From assembly GCA_039105265.1 (NCBI GenBank), contig JAPFFF010000054.1, positions 62,001 through 126,000 of the forward strand: a DNA stretch of 64,000 nt. The letters are read 5' to 3'. The notes under the pieces were generated by a model, which saw only the letters and a program-made list of their open reading frames with translations, was not told the DNA's origin and did no database searches. The position numbers and the translations under genes were made by a program. This DNA comes from Tritrichomonas musculus (Eukaryota > Parabasalia > Tritrichomonadida > Tritrichomonadidae). Shown one piece after another: positions 22,201 to 28,776 of the stretch; within the stretch, counting starts at the first letter, position 1; every line of letters starts with the position of its first letter.

Positions 22201-24719
22201 ATATTAGGAAAAAATTTGAAAAGAAAGGAAAAGAACTATCATTACTTAATAATTATATTAAAGCTGCTTTGAAATATAATTATGATGAAAATTTGGAAAA
22301 AATAATTAGTGACTTTAATGCAGAAATTAATGACACAACAAAAGAAGTAGATTTGAATCAAGAAAAAGATGAATTATCAAATGCTTATGAAATTGTGAAA
22401 TATTGTAAATTAACTCCATTACAGAAAAGATATGAAAGTGCTTTTGGAAGAAAAATATCTTTGGATCAAATGATGTATTATCCATATCAAATTCGTGACA
22501 AAGTTCAATGGAAAATACAAAATGAAAAAGATTTACAATTTGATATCGATACTGCTTATCATGCAAATCTTGCAAGAATATCTCATAAAGAATCTCAAGA
22601 ATTTCAAGGAATTGCTAAAAATGAACAAGTTTCATTTGAAAAATTCTTAGATAAATTACGATATGATGAAGAATCTAAAACTTACTCAAAAGTGACAGAA
22701 GATGAATTGATAAGTTTATATAAAACAGCAATAAAGAATTATGAACAAGAAAAAATTGCTACCGAAAAGAAAATCAACGAAAATATAGACGCAATAAATA
22801 AAAATTTGGAAGAAGGTTCAAAAGTGACAAAAGAAGAATTGAAAGGATTAACTTATTCAGCAAAAGATTTGGATTATGTGAATGCAATTTTAGACTTCAA
22901 ACCGTTATATGAAAATCATTTTGGAAAAACAAAAATTAATGTGAAGGATATTGTTAATAAATTTGCACCAGATACGAAAAATATTGATTGGATGTATGTA
23001 TTAGAAAGTATTGCATTTATTCCATTATTAGATGACCATAATACACTTCAAAAGAAATTAGGAACGATGAAAACGGAAGATGTGGCATATGTTCATAAAA
23101 CTTATATTGAACCAGAAATAGCAAAAAGACCAGAGAAAAAAGTGAAAGTAGATGATATTCGAAATGCATATGTAAAATATAAAGAACAAGTTAAAAAGGA
23201 AAAGAAAGAATATTTCAAGAATCTATTAGAAGAATATCATAAACATATCGACGATAGTTCTGAAACATATGAAAAGTTAGCTGAATTATATCCGTCATTG
23301 GATGATTTAGAAAGATATTTGAAATTAAATCGCTATATTGCAAAGACGAATAAATATTATCGAGATCTGAAAACAAATTATAAGAAAGAAAATACTCTCT
23401 TAAAATATGATGATTATAAAGATAAACCATTGAATAATTTGGAACCAAGTATCATTCTTTTGCAACAAAAAGAGAATGAAGCAAAGAAACAATGGGATGA
23501 TGAGAAAACCAAAGATGATAAAGAGAAAGAACATAAAAAGAAAGTAGAAGAGAAATTAAAAGATTTGAATTCGTATCGTCGAAAAATAAATATGACTGAA
23601 ATTGGATTTGAAAGATTTAAGAATCAAGATACTGAAACTGCATTACATGAAATTCAAAATATGATAAATGAAGCTCAAGAAAAAGAAAGACAACAAAATC
23701 AAAATAATGGTAATACAATTGGTGGTGCATTAAGAAATACTGGGTATACAAATCCATTCAATAAGCCCGCAACAACACCAACAACAAATACAACACCAAC
23801 AACCACAACAACAACACCAACAACCACAAATACAGATTTAACAATTAATGATGATTCAGAAAAGAAAGAAGAGAATGTTTGGGCTAAACGTTATGAAGGT
23901 GGAATTACAAGTTTAATTCAACAAAGTTCGAAAGGTAATGTATCAATACGCCAATTATTGTTAGAACAACAAAAGAAAAATAAATTAAGTGGGAGACCAT
24001 CAATAATGTCTCAATTCAATGAAAATCTTCCTCCTAAACCTGTTGTTCCATATCAAACAAATTCAAATATAAATAATTTATTTTCATCTAAAACAACAAT
24101 GACAGAAGAGAAAGAAACACCAATAGAAAAGAAACCATTAGTAAGTCCAATATCTGAAAAACCAATGACAATGACAAAAATAGAACCTGGTAAGAAAATT
24201 CACTTATTACCTACAAAAGTTGACGAACCAGAAGTAATTCAAACAAAATCAATGACTCAAATTTTACCAAGAAGAGGTCGGAAAAATGCACCATTACGAT
24301 TCAAAGTATTGGCTCAAAAACAGAAACCAATTGAAACAAAAATTGAGGAAAAGATTGATAATGATGATGATGATGATGTTGAGGAAGTTAAACCAAAGAA
24401 ACCAACAATTAATACAAAAGCTAAAGGAAATAAGAATTTGAAGAAACAAAAATCAGAAAGAAGTAAACTTTTGAAAAAGAAGAAGAAAGAACCAAAAAAT
24501 AAATTTGATATTGATATTGAAGCGAAAACAAAACCAAAAATAATTGATGAAAAAAGTACAATCGACAAACTCGATCTATCAAAAACAACACCTGTAAAAC
24601 CTATTATTGATCCTGTAAAACCTATTATTGATCCTGTAAAACCTATTATCACATCTGAAACTCCAAGTGTTATTTCAAATAATCCTCAATTAATGAAGTT
24701 TCTGAATTCAAAGCTTTAA
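13284..24719 (+). CDS. Giant 3811-residue protein of unknown function
   Basis: One uninterrupted frame of 11.4 kb, almost a quarter of the element. I recognise no catalytic domain. The first 3450 residues or so are rich in Lys, Glu, Asn, Tyr and Trp, predicted almost entirely helical, with recurring short W/Y/F-centred helices suggestive of a long superhelical or spectrin-like array. The C-terminus differs: a Thr/Pro tract (about 3495-3517), then disordered basic and acidic segments (DDDDDD near 3692, Lys runs) and three copies of PVKPIID (about 3770-3788). No signal peptide or membrane span is visible. It precedes the packaging ATPase and capsid genes on the same strand, so a virion, tegument-like or assembly-scaffold role is possible but unproven. 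That it stays open argues that it is under selection. Confidence 0.75.
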   Translation: MTENQQPLTQDQKIDLALANLREKGWHLWRNTIAFPNAAYVEMAEFFYSNCIELLNFGVENGNAIPDLSLLFDYYMNFPEQMQFIGLDVIHYLRFVVDVLFAQTVRDNYFPGYDIQKIHNQFIDFKNNNGPNLMICKSDFARGRVTALQNYWKEIDWKYYSIYQLNYDFVGITEFEAAFWWKLLQRIHHNNKYYQKTFIEIRQELYDKSLDEKVFDNDEVKMGNYRFFLNSCIYFDMHQINWNVLQQLHNPNFKLYQDVEKIKQYLLRTIPGTNDELLTPDDFDIRVEDYYNDFVSGGIESVIIELDELIDCFERLGKENYQNIPTFFTIVCIRLALNGIKWLDFQKAKPDLLNFIKWCEENKIQDMDNIRNIEDVSKNLVKFAQDKTKSLSSWIIEQKTRDEYIRKLKAAKAKKELCTRYQSFIDEADTTHPVSIAACGLKIEQRYSEISKAQPLLDPVDIYNNILMEKDKELLSINKDKANELKEQAEYDESYWKDEIWRYSLPVYFASDDGAVDKDKNEIPLTLVGANQFANTIAKEYPMNPGDAKQFLNDMVDPNNFDQMEKYWTAFNAMIYTNLQFLMNAQEWNSEEFFNYWYPLAKSFQNKVREYQKSIDQQYQKADDSVRIKAKEEMTHQLLKNQYEQYKKDLDAFLKQNPEREGQVYRIYYDKKIQEKLLAAKEAEQANEEYANMDQPYEVPGLTDDQVLENYINQLSADPTKRGLSDKEMLNEVREPNIANYGNDWLAKISQQIEGLPCIRLKEWIDIQGDMEEMRTKNYASSNELSQDMENRRIANTKTLIGWIGGQYLKFDRNENGENIITKLSMVGCSNGWTWTDFVHLCKLYKRSIDQFRQEISGIYQKLYESAGLKIGEDEFIDQVFDEMENLWTTRQQIKFKDQILEEWKERYANQIYLNDFQRIQSRLISSAKQIFKDFNLSDKIITGYVLQFFPDDKTTNWQPKETTAHNNLLAKREELERVKQIRNGMIETIIERKKKENEALNITNYNEKSDRDKFQQLYINGDRIIQDSLTEDLNQIMESSQTSLDNAVRKNIQKKVKEIYDSHGFSVDKDTIKSEANAIFTANNFDHDLNKLNIRLASSKNSIGLAFEEIIRTKIAPDIDVINAIAKYVSGVNSYDKNGEIQKYYQTHFSNEKEAIEFINNEAKKWHTREEEAIEKENARIIQTINQKYREAQRKFDDKDVKNVLGLFTSQDSIDAKENAYNQWIIDWDSAQKIIDKRTIEIRKTIEERMKITGERFNDNEVNNEIYLSHIYNNKKQNEVLNDLTKRLEKEQKMVEDTRKNIELETLKIQLKDAYGKEFNENLWNTILLDQTTPNINEKIKQMITDKNHQKGEDEKNLTNLLTECFSDAFSDYASGYTKFTPNAIESIMIANPECNTISKLVIYLNQHRKNFKWTGTIFKKWNKYQIWEEVADSRKFSEVGGKFDQLWILTESYADILKLFNYSVATLEQLKHHQRREEKVREYVESWETIKRQKNQTSSFMSEIEKYSQGKTKEEREDFEMEIIGHCESKEEISSYMKARGSYIALGKNMDNYADRLKFEDYYRNFSKEPDMVLKIESMVGNVPIENVPQITALEGQLMNTYPKKFSHKVFNSTKESWFKNNGKAYLLYLQYEQKYQEYLRFFQKRQNYDTFLDFSIHNGGDFTTLGTYITKEVNELTDAEKRIQTSISVLNKINELNELLPKENQYSVQTVAVAYRNETIPEIDSKLQNLINEQESYRNTNENLDEAIIRWRALFPEDLKSSTDWRTEFGSNGAAINAINKLSHIYEFWYRTHPYEGVNLWKYIHENAQDSINTAQEKLQKYYDENKYKYNTWDGNNLLKKYVQQYYQGFGRSIAEAAGFLFGKFDGNLEDCLKFFEGYEKNLKINQSFSKKGNKKFNDIGHFFNEYMSKNTKENKYTFLNQFKTDYKNYKKTRESWRTNKDYIKSQDILPKLKPEFISTITQVDMSWNEDEMYSKYLIPIAQLYYKQLHKGQDFDISNYAKDKVCFNAIVEKCDKKQKDLDTWDKSNIEATYISYQNSQQIESKLTWEQFKDKYQTPEKAQIAIDIDKYRKLIKEKLDITDEDLPGQTRFKGYHETEIGSQKRLDWLRRYYTNLTEKFNESWKSGTMLTIYNNFREKYSDDPDYSTIEKTASKYGFDYLTGKTDLNYRYHLALYKEKFNEEYKPTIAPEKNEEKEVIIEDIKKKIQSVDQYNNLNFLLVLQKYNSSAEHQLEVVDIVKNFGKDYSNAIIWLECEKLKNDIIALQPDTAEKVRAITNSITGKQELQTLYRDATKDAAAFQSTEFHQLLSKYNEYRNEHNSVDDIQRKFSTKDYIKCVNLMKCDILEKILVTNYKYTKENLKNVKESDAGLRLDHLQKIEMDLKKKIEEFESDPGVVKFWDIYRLAEDAEYRDKRNLLVAKKYDLDLAFNEVYSKAWNALSADEGIINGNSTKEKNQNYYILIDSWLKKKDIFDKDPLIQEYLNMPQNKVTITGLLKRYKSNTNPEEVRIDARCYVLNEMNKVVYEKYLKETNEKDDKYLTITDQKELAEYFRKKQEQHNKDQIDWKKLDPLRLEWNKIHTGDDKKFLKDWQAVYKYWNGQLQQATVELKLEKDKHNWQKEFQEPFIPPDKMSANDVLKKIQDYWKIYSRFYQNYSNFISNWKEYTSRYPTEKLTMDKIIDTYKSDVVTANNFLKYGILKSKYKSVYKKDYAIKNDYPTPEDIDALETEIATYSKRQEEAKTDTELMDAFREMESKYDDNQETLRELLEKNKFDPKTTKFKLKIKNKVKDFETNYKIIYTDTQVEAFGSTPESRYDYLDKEYKRIENEYSKLETMPKITEYLDYYNDDLGEGKSLKDLFSEETNGHNAYKTYYHILITVHNKLNPNKAKDTTKEPESYKRACDDLKLEIENIREAIKKFGGNSVWKKLTNSEKDELVAEYKNTSYGHVRMAMKTEIEEYNKKNDHEFKFDDIRKKFEKKGKELSLLNNYIKAALKYNYDENLEKIISDFNAEINDTTKEVDLNQEKDELSNAYEIVKYCKLTPLQKRYESAFGRKISLDQMMYYPYQIRDKVQWKIQNEKDLQFDIDTAYHANLARISHKESQEFQGIAKNEQVSFEKFLDKLRYDEESKTYSKVTEDELISLYKTAIKNYEQEKIATEKKINENIDAINKNLEEGSKVTKEELKGLTYSAKDLDYVNAILDFKPLYENHFGKTKINVKDIVNKFAPDTKNIDWMYVLESIAFIPLLDDHNTLQKKLGTMKTEDVAYVHKTYIEPEIAKRPEKKVKVDDIRNAYVKYKEQVKKEKKEYFKNLLEEYHKHIDDSSETYEKLAELYPSLDDLERYLKLNRYIAKTNKYYRDLKTNYKKENTLLKYDDYKDKPLNNLEPSIILLQQKENEAKKQWDDEKTKDDKEKEHKKKVEEKLKDLNSYRRKINMTEIGFERFKNQDTETALHEIQNMINEAQEKERQQNQNNGNTIGGALRNTGYTNPFNKPATTPTTNTTPTTTTTTPTTTNTDLTINDDSEKKEENVWAKRYEGGITSLIQQSSKGNVSIRQLLLEQQKKNKLSGRPSIMSQFNENLPPKPVVPYQTNSNINNLFSSKTTMTEEKETPIEKKPLVSPISEKPMTMTKIEPGKKIHLLPTKVDEPEVIQTKSMTQILPRRGRKNAPLRFKVLAQKQKPIETKIEEKIDNDDDDDVEEVKPKKPTINTKAKGNKNLKKQKSERSKLLKKKKKEPKNKFDIDIEAKTKPKIIDEKSTIDKLDLSKTTPVKPIIDPVKPIIDPVKPIITSETPSVISNNPQLMKFLNSKL
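24595..24650 (+). repeat. 21-bp in-frame tandem repeat, about 2.7 copies
   Basis: CCTGTAAAACCTATTAT followed by TGAT or a variant is repeated in frame and encodes PVKPIID units near the C-terminus of the giant protein. Confidence 0.8.
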
Positions 24720-24756
24720 ATTTATCTTCTTTGATTTTTATTTTTATTCAAAAATC

Positions 24757-25230
24757 ATGAGTAACGCAGAGATAACAGAATTAAGAAAGTTGTTACAGGA
24801 ATTCAAGAAACCAGAAAAGAAACCAAGAAAATTATCAGCATTAAATAAATTTAAGAAATATGTTATGGGAAGAGTTACTGAAAAAGCTTTAGCAGAAACA
24901 AATTATGTTGATTTAATTCCAGTTGACAAAATGAGATTATTATGTAAAGCTTATCCAATTGTTTGGAATCAATTAGTTTTACAACCACTTTATCAAGAAT
25001 ATGGTTTAACAACAGAAGAAGAACAAAGAAGATATCGTGGAAATAAAACAACTCAAGAAGATTATCATAAAATTGTTGACGGTTTAATTGAAAAATTGAA
25101 AACTGGACCAAAAGACGATAGACAACATTTTGAAGAAGATATTGAACAATTATTAGTAGCTGCAATTCAACAAGCATCAAGTGAATTTGATGATGATGAT
25201 GATGGAGAAGAAGAAATTACTGAAGAGTAA
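24757..25230 (+). CDS. Hypothetical protein, 157 residues, between giant gene and ATPase
   Basis: Not recognised. The N-terminal 35 residues are basic (KKPEKKPRK), the middle is a compact predicted helical region with several Leu and Trp/Tyr positions, and the C-terminus is acidic (DDDDDGEEE). It lies 37 bp after the giant gene and 46 bp before the packaging ATPase on the same strand, so it is probably expressed with the virion genes. A small capsid-associated or packaging accessory protein would fit the location, but nothing in the sequence proves it. Confidence 0.6.
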   Translation: MSNAEITELRKLLQEFKKPEKKPRKLSALNKFKKYVMGRVTEKALAETNYVDLIPVDKMRLLCKAYPIVWNQLVLQPLYQEYGLTTEEEQRRYRGNKTTQEDYHKIVDGLIEKLKTGPKDDRQHFEEDIEQLLVAAIQQASSEFDDDDDGEEEITEE

Positions 25231-25276
25231 ATTTTTATTACTTTTTTTTACATAATTTAGTCGGAATTTAAAAAAT

Positions 25277-26140
25277 ATGAGTGACAGTGATTATTTCAGT
25301 GATAGCGAAGAAGAAGAAGTTAATTTTGCAAAAGAAAACATTAGATCAAAAATAAAAGCAAGGTTAAAATCAAATTTGAGTCCAAAAAATGATTCTTTAA
25401 TTGCTCCAATTCATGAAGATATTGTTGCTAAATATAATTCTGTTAATGTTATTGTAGGTAAACAAAGTATGGGAAAAACAGTTACAGCATTAGAAGAAAT
25501 AATTAAAATTTCAATACTTAATACTCATCATTTATTAGTTTATGTTACAAAAGATGGTGAAGAGAACGATAAAAGTTGGTTATCATTGAAACCATTATTA
25601 CAAATGCCAACAGTAGTGGTTAGTGAAAAAGATGCTGAAAAATGTATCGATGAATTATTAGCAGCAAAAAGTTTATATTACAAAATTCGAAGAGAAAGAA
25701 CAAAAAATAAAATTAAACAAGAACAACTCGATGATTTATTTAATGTTTTATTTGTTGAAGATTTTGATAGAGAATATTTACATTCAATTGTATTATTTGA
25801 TGATATTTCTAATTCAAAATTATTCTCATCTGAAGAATCATTTTTTAGTCAATTATTACGTAGATGTCGTCATACAAATATGTCTTATTTCTTATTAGTT
25901 CAAGGTTGGAAAGGGTTAAAACCACATATTAAAAATGAAATAAGTACATTATATTTATTACCTGGTTTTAATAAACAACAATTACGTTACATTTATTCTC
26001 AAGCTGCTAGTAATTTAGATTTTGAAGACTTTTTTGATGCATTTCAACAATTAAATGAAATGAAACATGAACATCCTGATGAACATCCAATGATTGTTAT
26101 TCAATGTTCTTCAGGTGGTGATACATATATTAGGTCTTAG
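25277..26140 (+). CDS. Genome-packaging ATPase, FtsK/HerA superfamily (A32-like)
   Basis: A 287-residue P-loop ATPase of the type that drives DNA into capsids of Polintons and other double-jelly-roll viruses. The Walker A motif GKQSMGKT is at residues 61-68. Walker B is within HSIVLFDDIS, around residue 170-177. Downstream, QGWKGLKPHIKNEI and LPGFNKQQLRYIYSQ match the sensor and helical region of Polinton ATPases. The first 40 residues are acidic and probably disordered. It sits directly before the capsid genes, as is usual. Confidence 0.88.
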   Translation: MSDSDYFSDSEEEEVNFAKENIRSKIKARLKSNLSPKNDSLIAPIHEDIVAKYNSVNVIVGKQSMGKTVTALEEIIKISILNTHHLLVYVTKDGEENDKSWLSLKPLLQMPTVVVSEKDAEKCIDELLAAKSLYYKIRRERTKNKIKQEQLDDLFNVLFVEDFDREYLHSIVLFDDISNSKLFSSEESFFSQLLRRCRHTNMSYFLLVQGWKGLKPHIKNEISTLYLLPGFNKQQLRYIYSQAASNLDFEDFFDAFQQLNEMKHEHPDEHPMIVIQCSSGGDTYIRS

Positions 26141-26432
26141 AGTTAATAAAATTTATAACATCATTCAAAGTAATTTTAATTTTTGCAATATCATCTTTTA
26201 TCTTCAAAATTTCTGAATCGTCTTTTTCTTCTTCTTCATTGACCTTCTTTAACATTAATTCACCTTTGATTTTGGTTATACGATAACCTTGAATATGATA
26301 CTTTTTGTTTAGTTTATGTGTTGTTTCTGAATCTAGTTGTTCTTTGTTCTTAGAATAGAATAAATTAAACTCATCCGTTGTGTTAAACTCTTTTAAATAA
26401 TTTTGAATTGGTTCAATAATTTTCAATTCCAT
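26130..26432 (-). CDS. Small hypothetical protein, 100 residues
   Basis: The protein has an N-terminal helical stretch, then LNKKYHIQGYRITKIKGEL, a compact segment of a kind I associate with small uncharacterised proteins of large DNA viruses and Polinton-like elements, and then a charged coiled-coil tail. Its 3' end overlaps the end of the ATPase gene by a few bases in convergent orientation. The family resemblance is impressionistic; the function is unknown. Confidence 0.55.
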   Translation of the reverse strand: MELKIIEPIQNYLKEFNTTDEFNLFYSKNKEQLDSETTHKLNKKYHIQGYRITKIKGELMLKKVNEEEEKDDSEILKIKDDIAKIKITLNDVINFINSKT

Positions 26433-26483
26433 TTTAAAAAAAATAAAATTTATTTAAACATTTTTGAAACTATTTAAAACAAT

Positions 26484-26615
26484 ATGCTGATTGAAATTCT
26501 CTTAGGAACGCTTGTTTTAATTGAATTAGTGAACACATTATTAAGAGTGATAAAACTTTTCCCTCCTGATGATCCACCAATAGATGAAGAAGTAAGAAGG
26601 CGAATGTATTCTTAG
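26484..26615 (+). CDS. 43-residue single-span membrane protein
   Basis: A short frame that starts MLIEILLGTLVLIELVNTLL, a convincing hydrophobic helix, followed by a short charged tail with PPDDPP and RRRMYS. It lies between two minus-strand genes, in a space otherwise without coding function, and its stop overlaps that of the Gly-rich protein gene. Small single-span proteins are common in viruses with membrane-associated stages, so I keep it, with modest confidence because of the length. Confidence 0.45.
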   Translation: MLIEILLGTLVLIELVNTLLRVIKLFPPDDPPIDEEVRRRMYS

Positions 26616-26878
26616 TCACCATGTTCTTTCTCATACGCAGGTTGTAAGAATTTATCTTTTCCTGTTGCATTCCAAGATTGAACACGATCATTCACTGCTC
26701 GAATTCCTTTGCCAACACCACCCAAAATAGTTCCAGCAGTTCCTCCAACAGTTCCTCCTAATTTTTCTATGGCTGGTGCAACGTAATCTGATGCAAATTG
26801 TAAAATTTTAGGTCCATTTTTCTTTGCAAAGTTTGCAATATTGGTTCCGATTCTTTTAATCCATGTTCCAAAAGCCAT
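26612..26878 (-). CDS. Small Gly-rich amphipathic protein, possible minor capsid protein
   Basis: An 88-residue protein starting MAFGTWIKRIGTNIANFAKK, an amphipathic basic helix. A hydrophobic stretch and a glycine-rich run (GGTVGGTAGTILGGVGKG) follow, then a charged tail. Amphipathic N-terminus plus Gly-rich centre recalls small membrane-active minor capsid proteins such as adenovirus pVI. It lies next to the major capsid gene and is divergent from it. The role is inferred from composition and location, without a recognised domain. Confidence 0.6.
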   Translation of the reverse strand: MAFGTWIKRIGTNIANFAKKNGPKILQFASDYVAPAIEKLGGTVGGTAGTILGGVGKGIRAVNDRVQSWNATGKDKFLQPAYEKEHGD

Positions 26879-26954
26879 CTTTTTTAATTTCGTCTATTTT
26901 TCATCTTTGAAAAAAATTGGCTTTTCGAATTTTTTAAATTCTTCATAAAAACAG

Positions 26955-28745
26955 ATGACATATCAAAACGCACAATTTAAGAATTCAGGAAATGATGAAG
27001 GTGACATATTAAACTTTTTCAATAATCATTTGAGGACATTAGTACAAAAGAATGGAGGAGATAATACTTTTTCAATTGTTGAGGAATTATGTCATGACAA
27101 AGATGAACCTATTCCAATTGGTACAAAAACAAAAATAAGATTAACTCATTCTGGTCATACAATCTCCCAAATAGAAAAAGGTTTTATCAAATTAGATTTA
27201 GAATTGAAACTAAAATTGAAAACACCTTACGCCAATGATAATAGTTTAAACCCTTGTCCACATCTAAATTATATCTTTATTGGTTTCAAAAATGCAGCAG
27301 AAATTATATCTGAATTACAATTTTGGGTTGATGGAAAATTAATTAGTGGTTATCATCAAAGTGAAATGATTAAAGAAACTTTTGCATATAATTCAATTCG
27401 ACCAAAAGATTCCAAAAATAATGCAGCTCATGCTCATTCATTATGGGAAAGTGTCAATTGTATGAGTCCAAATGTTGCCGGTGTTTATGTTCCTCTCATT
27501 GCTTTTACAACCGGAAAATCGGTTCCTGTTCATATGGAATTGAATATCCCATTCACTGATTTATTAGCTTTACAAGCTTGGAGATTGTATCCAAATCGAA
27601 TTTTAGGTGAAGTTGAAATAGAAGTCAAATTTTCTCTTGATGCTCTTGTTTGGTGTCAACTTCAACCGAAAAATGTTGGTGAAATCAAAAGATTTTGGGG
27701 ATGGGTTGATAAAGGACAAAAAGAATATGACGCGCCAATTTTACCTCTTTTCAATCGCTTTTCACAATACCAAGATGAAATCATAACGGTCAAAAATATT
27801 GAAGAACAAACGAATGAGAACTCAACAATTGTGAATTTCGGTAAATTACCTATAGCTTATCATTGTTTGTCCTCTCTTGTCACTGATAAAAATGCTCTCA
27901 CATCAAATTGGTGGGTTGTACAAATGAATAAGCTCGAAATCGCAAATGATGACGTTCGCATTGTCAAATGTCGATCGAATTGCAGTGGATTTGGAGTCAA
28001 ACCTGATGTAATTGAATCATTAATGACAACATTACAAGAACCAATAATTATTCCATCACAAGAATTAACCAAATATCAATTTGATATGAGGGTAACGGGA
28101 GGACGGATCGATATTTCAAAATCTGTTCCATTAAAGAATGCAACAAATATAACAATGATGTTTCCAGCAAAAACTACTCATTGTACTGTTTATCAAAATG
28201 TTATGTTAGAGCAATGTTGGTTATCAGTCAATAAAAAGAAATATCCAGAAACTTATTTTGATAATACTTGGGATGGAAGATTTGTTCAATATCAATTAAT
28301 GGCAAATGAATTAGATGGAAATATTGAACCAACAGATGAATTGGTTGAATCAATCTCAAAACCAATCAATAATGTTTATCCAAAACATATGACTGTCACT
28401 GGAGATCCAAAAGAAAAAGAAAGATTTTTATTATGTCCATTTGATAACACAAGTTTTGGAATCAATTTCCAATTAGAACGTGGAAATTCGGGTTTTGTTT
28501 TCGATGGTGTTGATTCAGGAAATCAAGCAGTATCAATTGAATTTAAAGGAAATTTGATTTCTTCGGATAAAGAGAATGCATATCTCTTTCCAGATATTGA
28601 TTTGACTTCAAATCAAGTGAGCGTAAATGCCACCAAACAAGAACCAATTCCAGAAATGTGGATTTGTTCGGATACTTATTGGACTTGGTCAATTCAAGAT
28701 GGAGTTCAATATTACCCACGTGGAAGGCCAACTGGTTATGACTAA
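26955..28745 (+). CDS. Major capsid protein, double jelly-roll, copy 1
   Basis: A 596-residue protein with the traits of Polinton hexon-like capsid proteins. It is mostly beta strand, with a conserved central block (NIPFTDLLALQAWRLYPNRI then LGEVEIEVKFSLDALVW) that resembles the conserved LYP-type segment of these proteins, and a C-terminal Trp/Tyr-rich end (SDTYWTWSIQDGVQY). It follows the ATPase module and is directly before a paralogue. The start MTYQNAQF is the first ATG and is also the start of copy 2, which confirms it. Trimers of such proteins build the icosahedral shell. Confidence 0.82.
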   Translation: MTYQNAQFKNSGNDEGDILNFFNNHLRTLVQKNGGDNTFSIVEELCHDKDEPIPIGTKTKIRLTHSGHTISQIEKGFIKLDLELKLKLKTPYANDNSLNPCPHLNYIFIGFKNAAEIISELQFWVDGKLISGYHQSEMIKETFAYNSIRPKDSKNNAAHAHSLWESVNCMSPNVAGVYVPLIAFTTGKSVPVHMELNIPFTDLLALQAWRLYPNRILGEVEIEVKFSLDALVWCQLQPKNVGEIKRFWGWVDKGQKEYDAPILPLFNRFSQYQDEIITVKNIEEQTNENSTIVNFGKLPIAYHCLSSLVTDKNALTSNWWVVQMNKLEIANDDVRIVKCRSNCSGFGVKPDVIESLMTTLQEPIIIPSQELTKYQFDMRVTGGRIDISKSVPLKNATNITMMFPAKTTHCTVYQNVMLEQCWLSVNKKKYPETYFDNTWDGRFVQYQLMANELDGNIEPTDELVESISKPINNVYPKHMTVTGDPKEKERFLLCPFDNTSFGINFQLERGNSGFVFDGVDSGNQAVSIEFKGNLISSDKENAYLFPDIDLTSNQVSVNATKQEPIPEMWICSDTYWTWSIQDGVQYYPRGRPTGYD

Positions 28746-28776
28746 GATAAGATCTAAATTTTTTTTGCAAGAACAA

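Noticed and set aside
13783-24652. Many open frames of 60-190 codons antisense to, or out of frame with, the giant gene (the longest at 15106-15681, minus strand)
   Set aside because: They are Leu/Phe/His-rich mirror images of a Lys/Glu/Asn-rich gene, as expected by chance from its codon bias, and have no promoter motif.
28627-28776. N-terminal extension of the second capsid gene overlapping the first
   Set aside because: ATG 28777 aligns exactly with the start of the paralogous copy 1.
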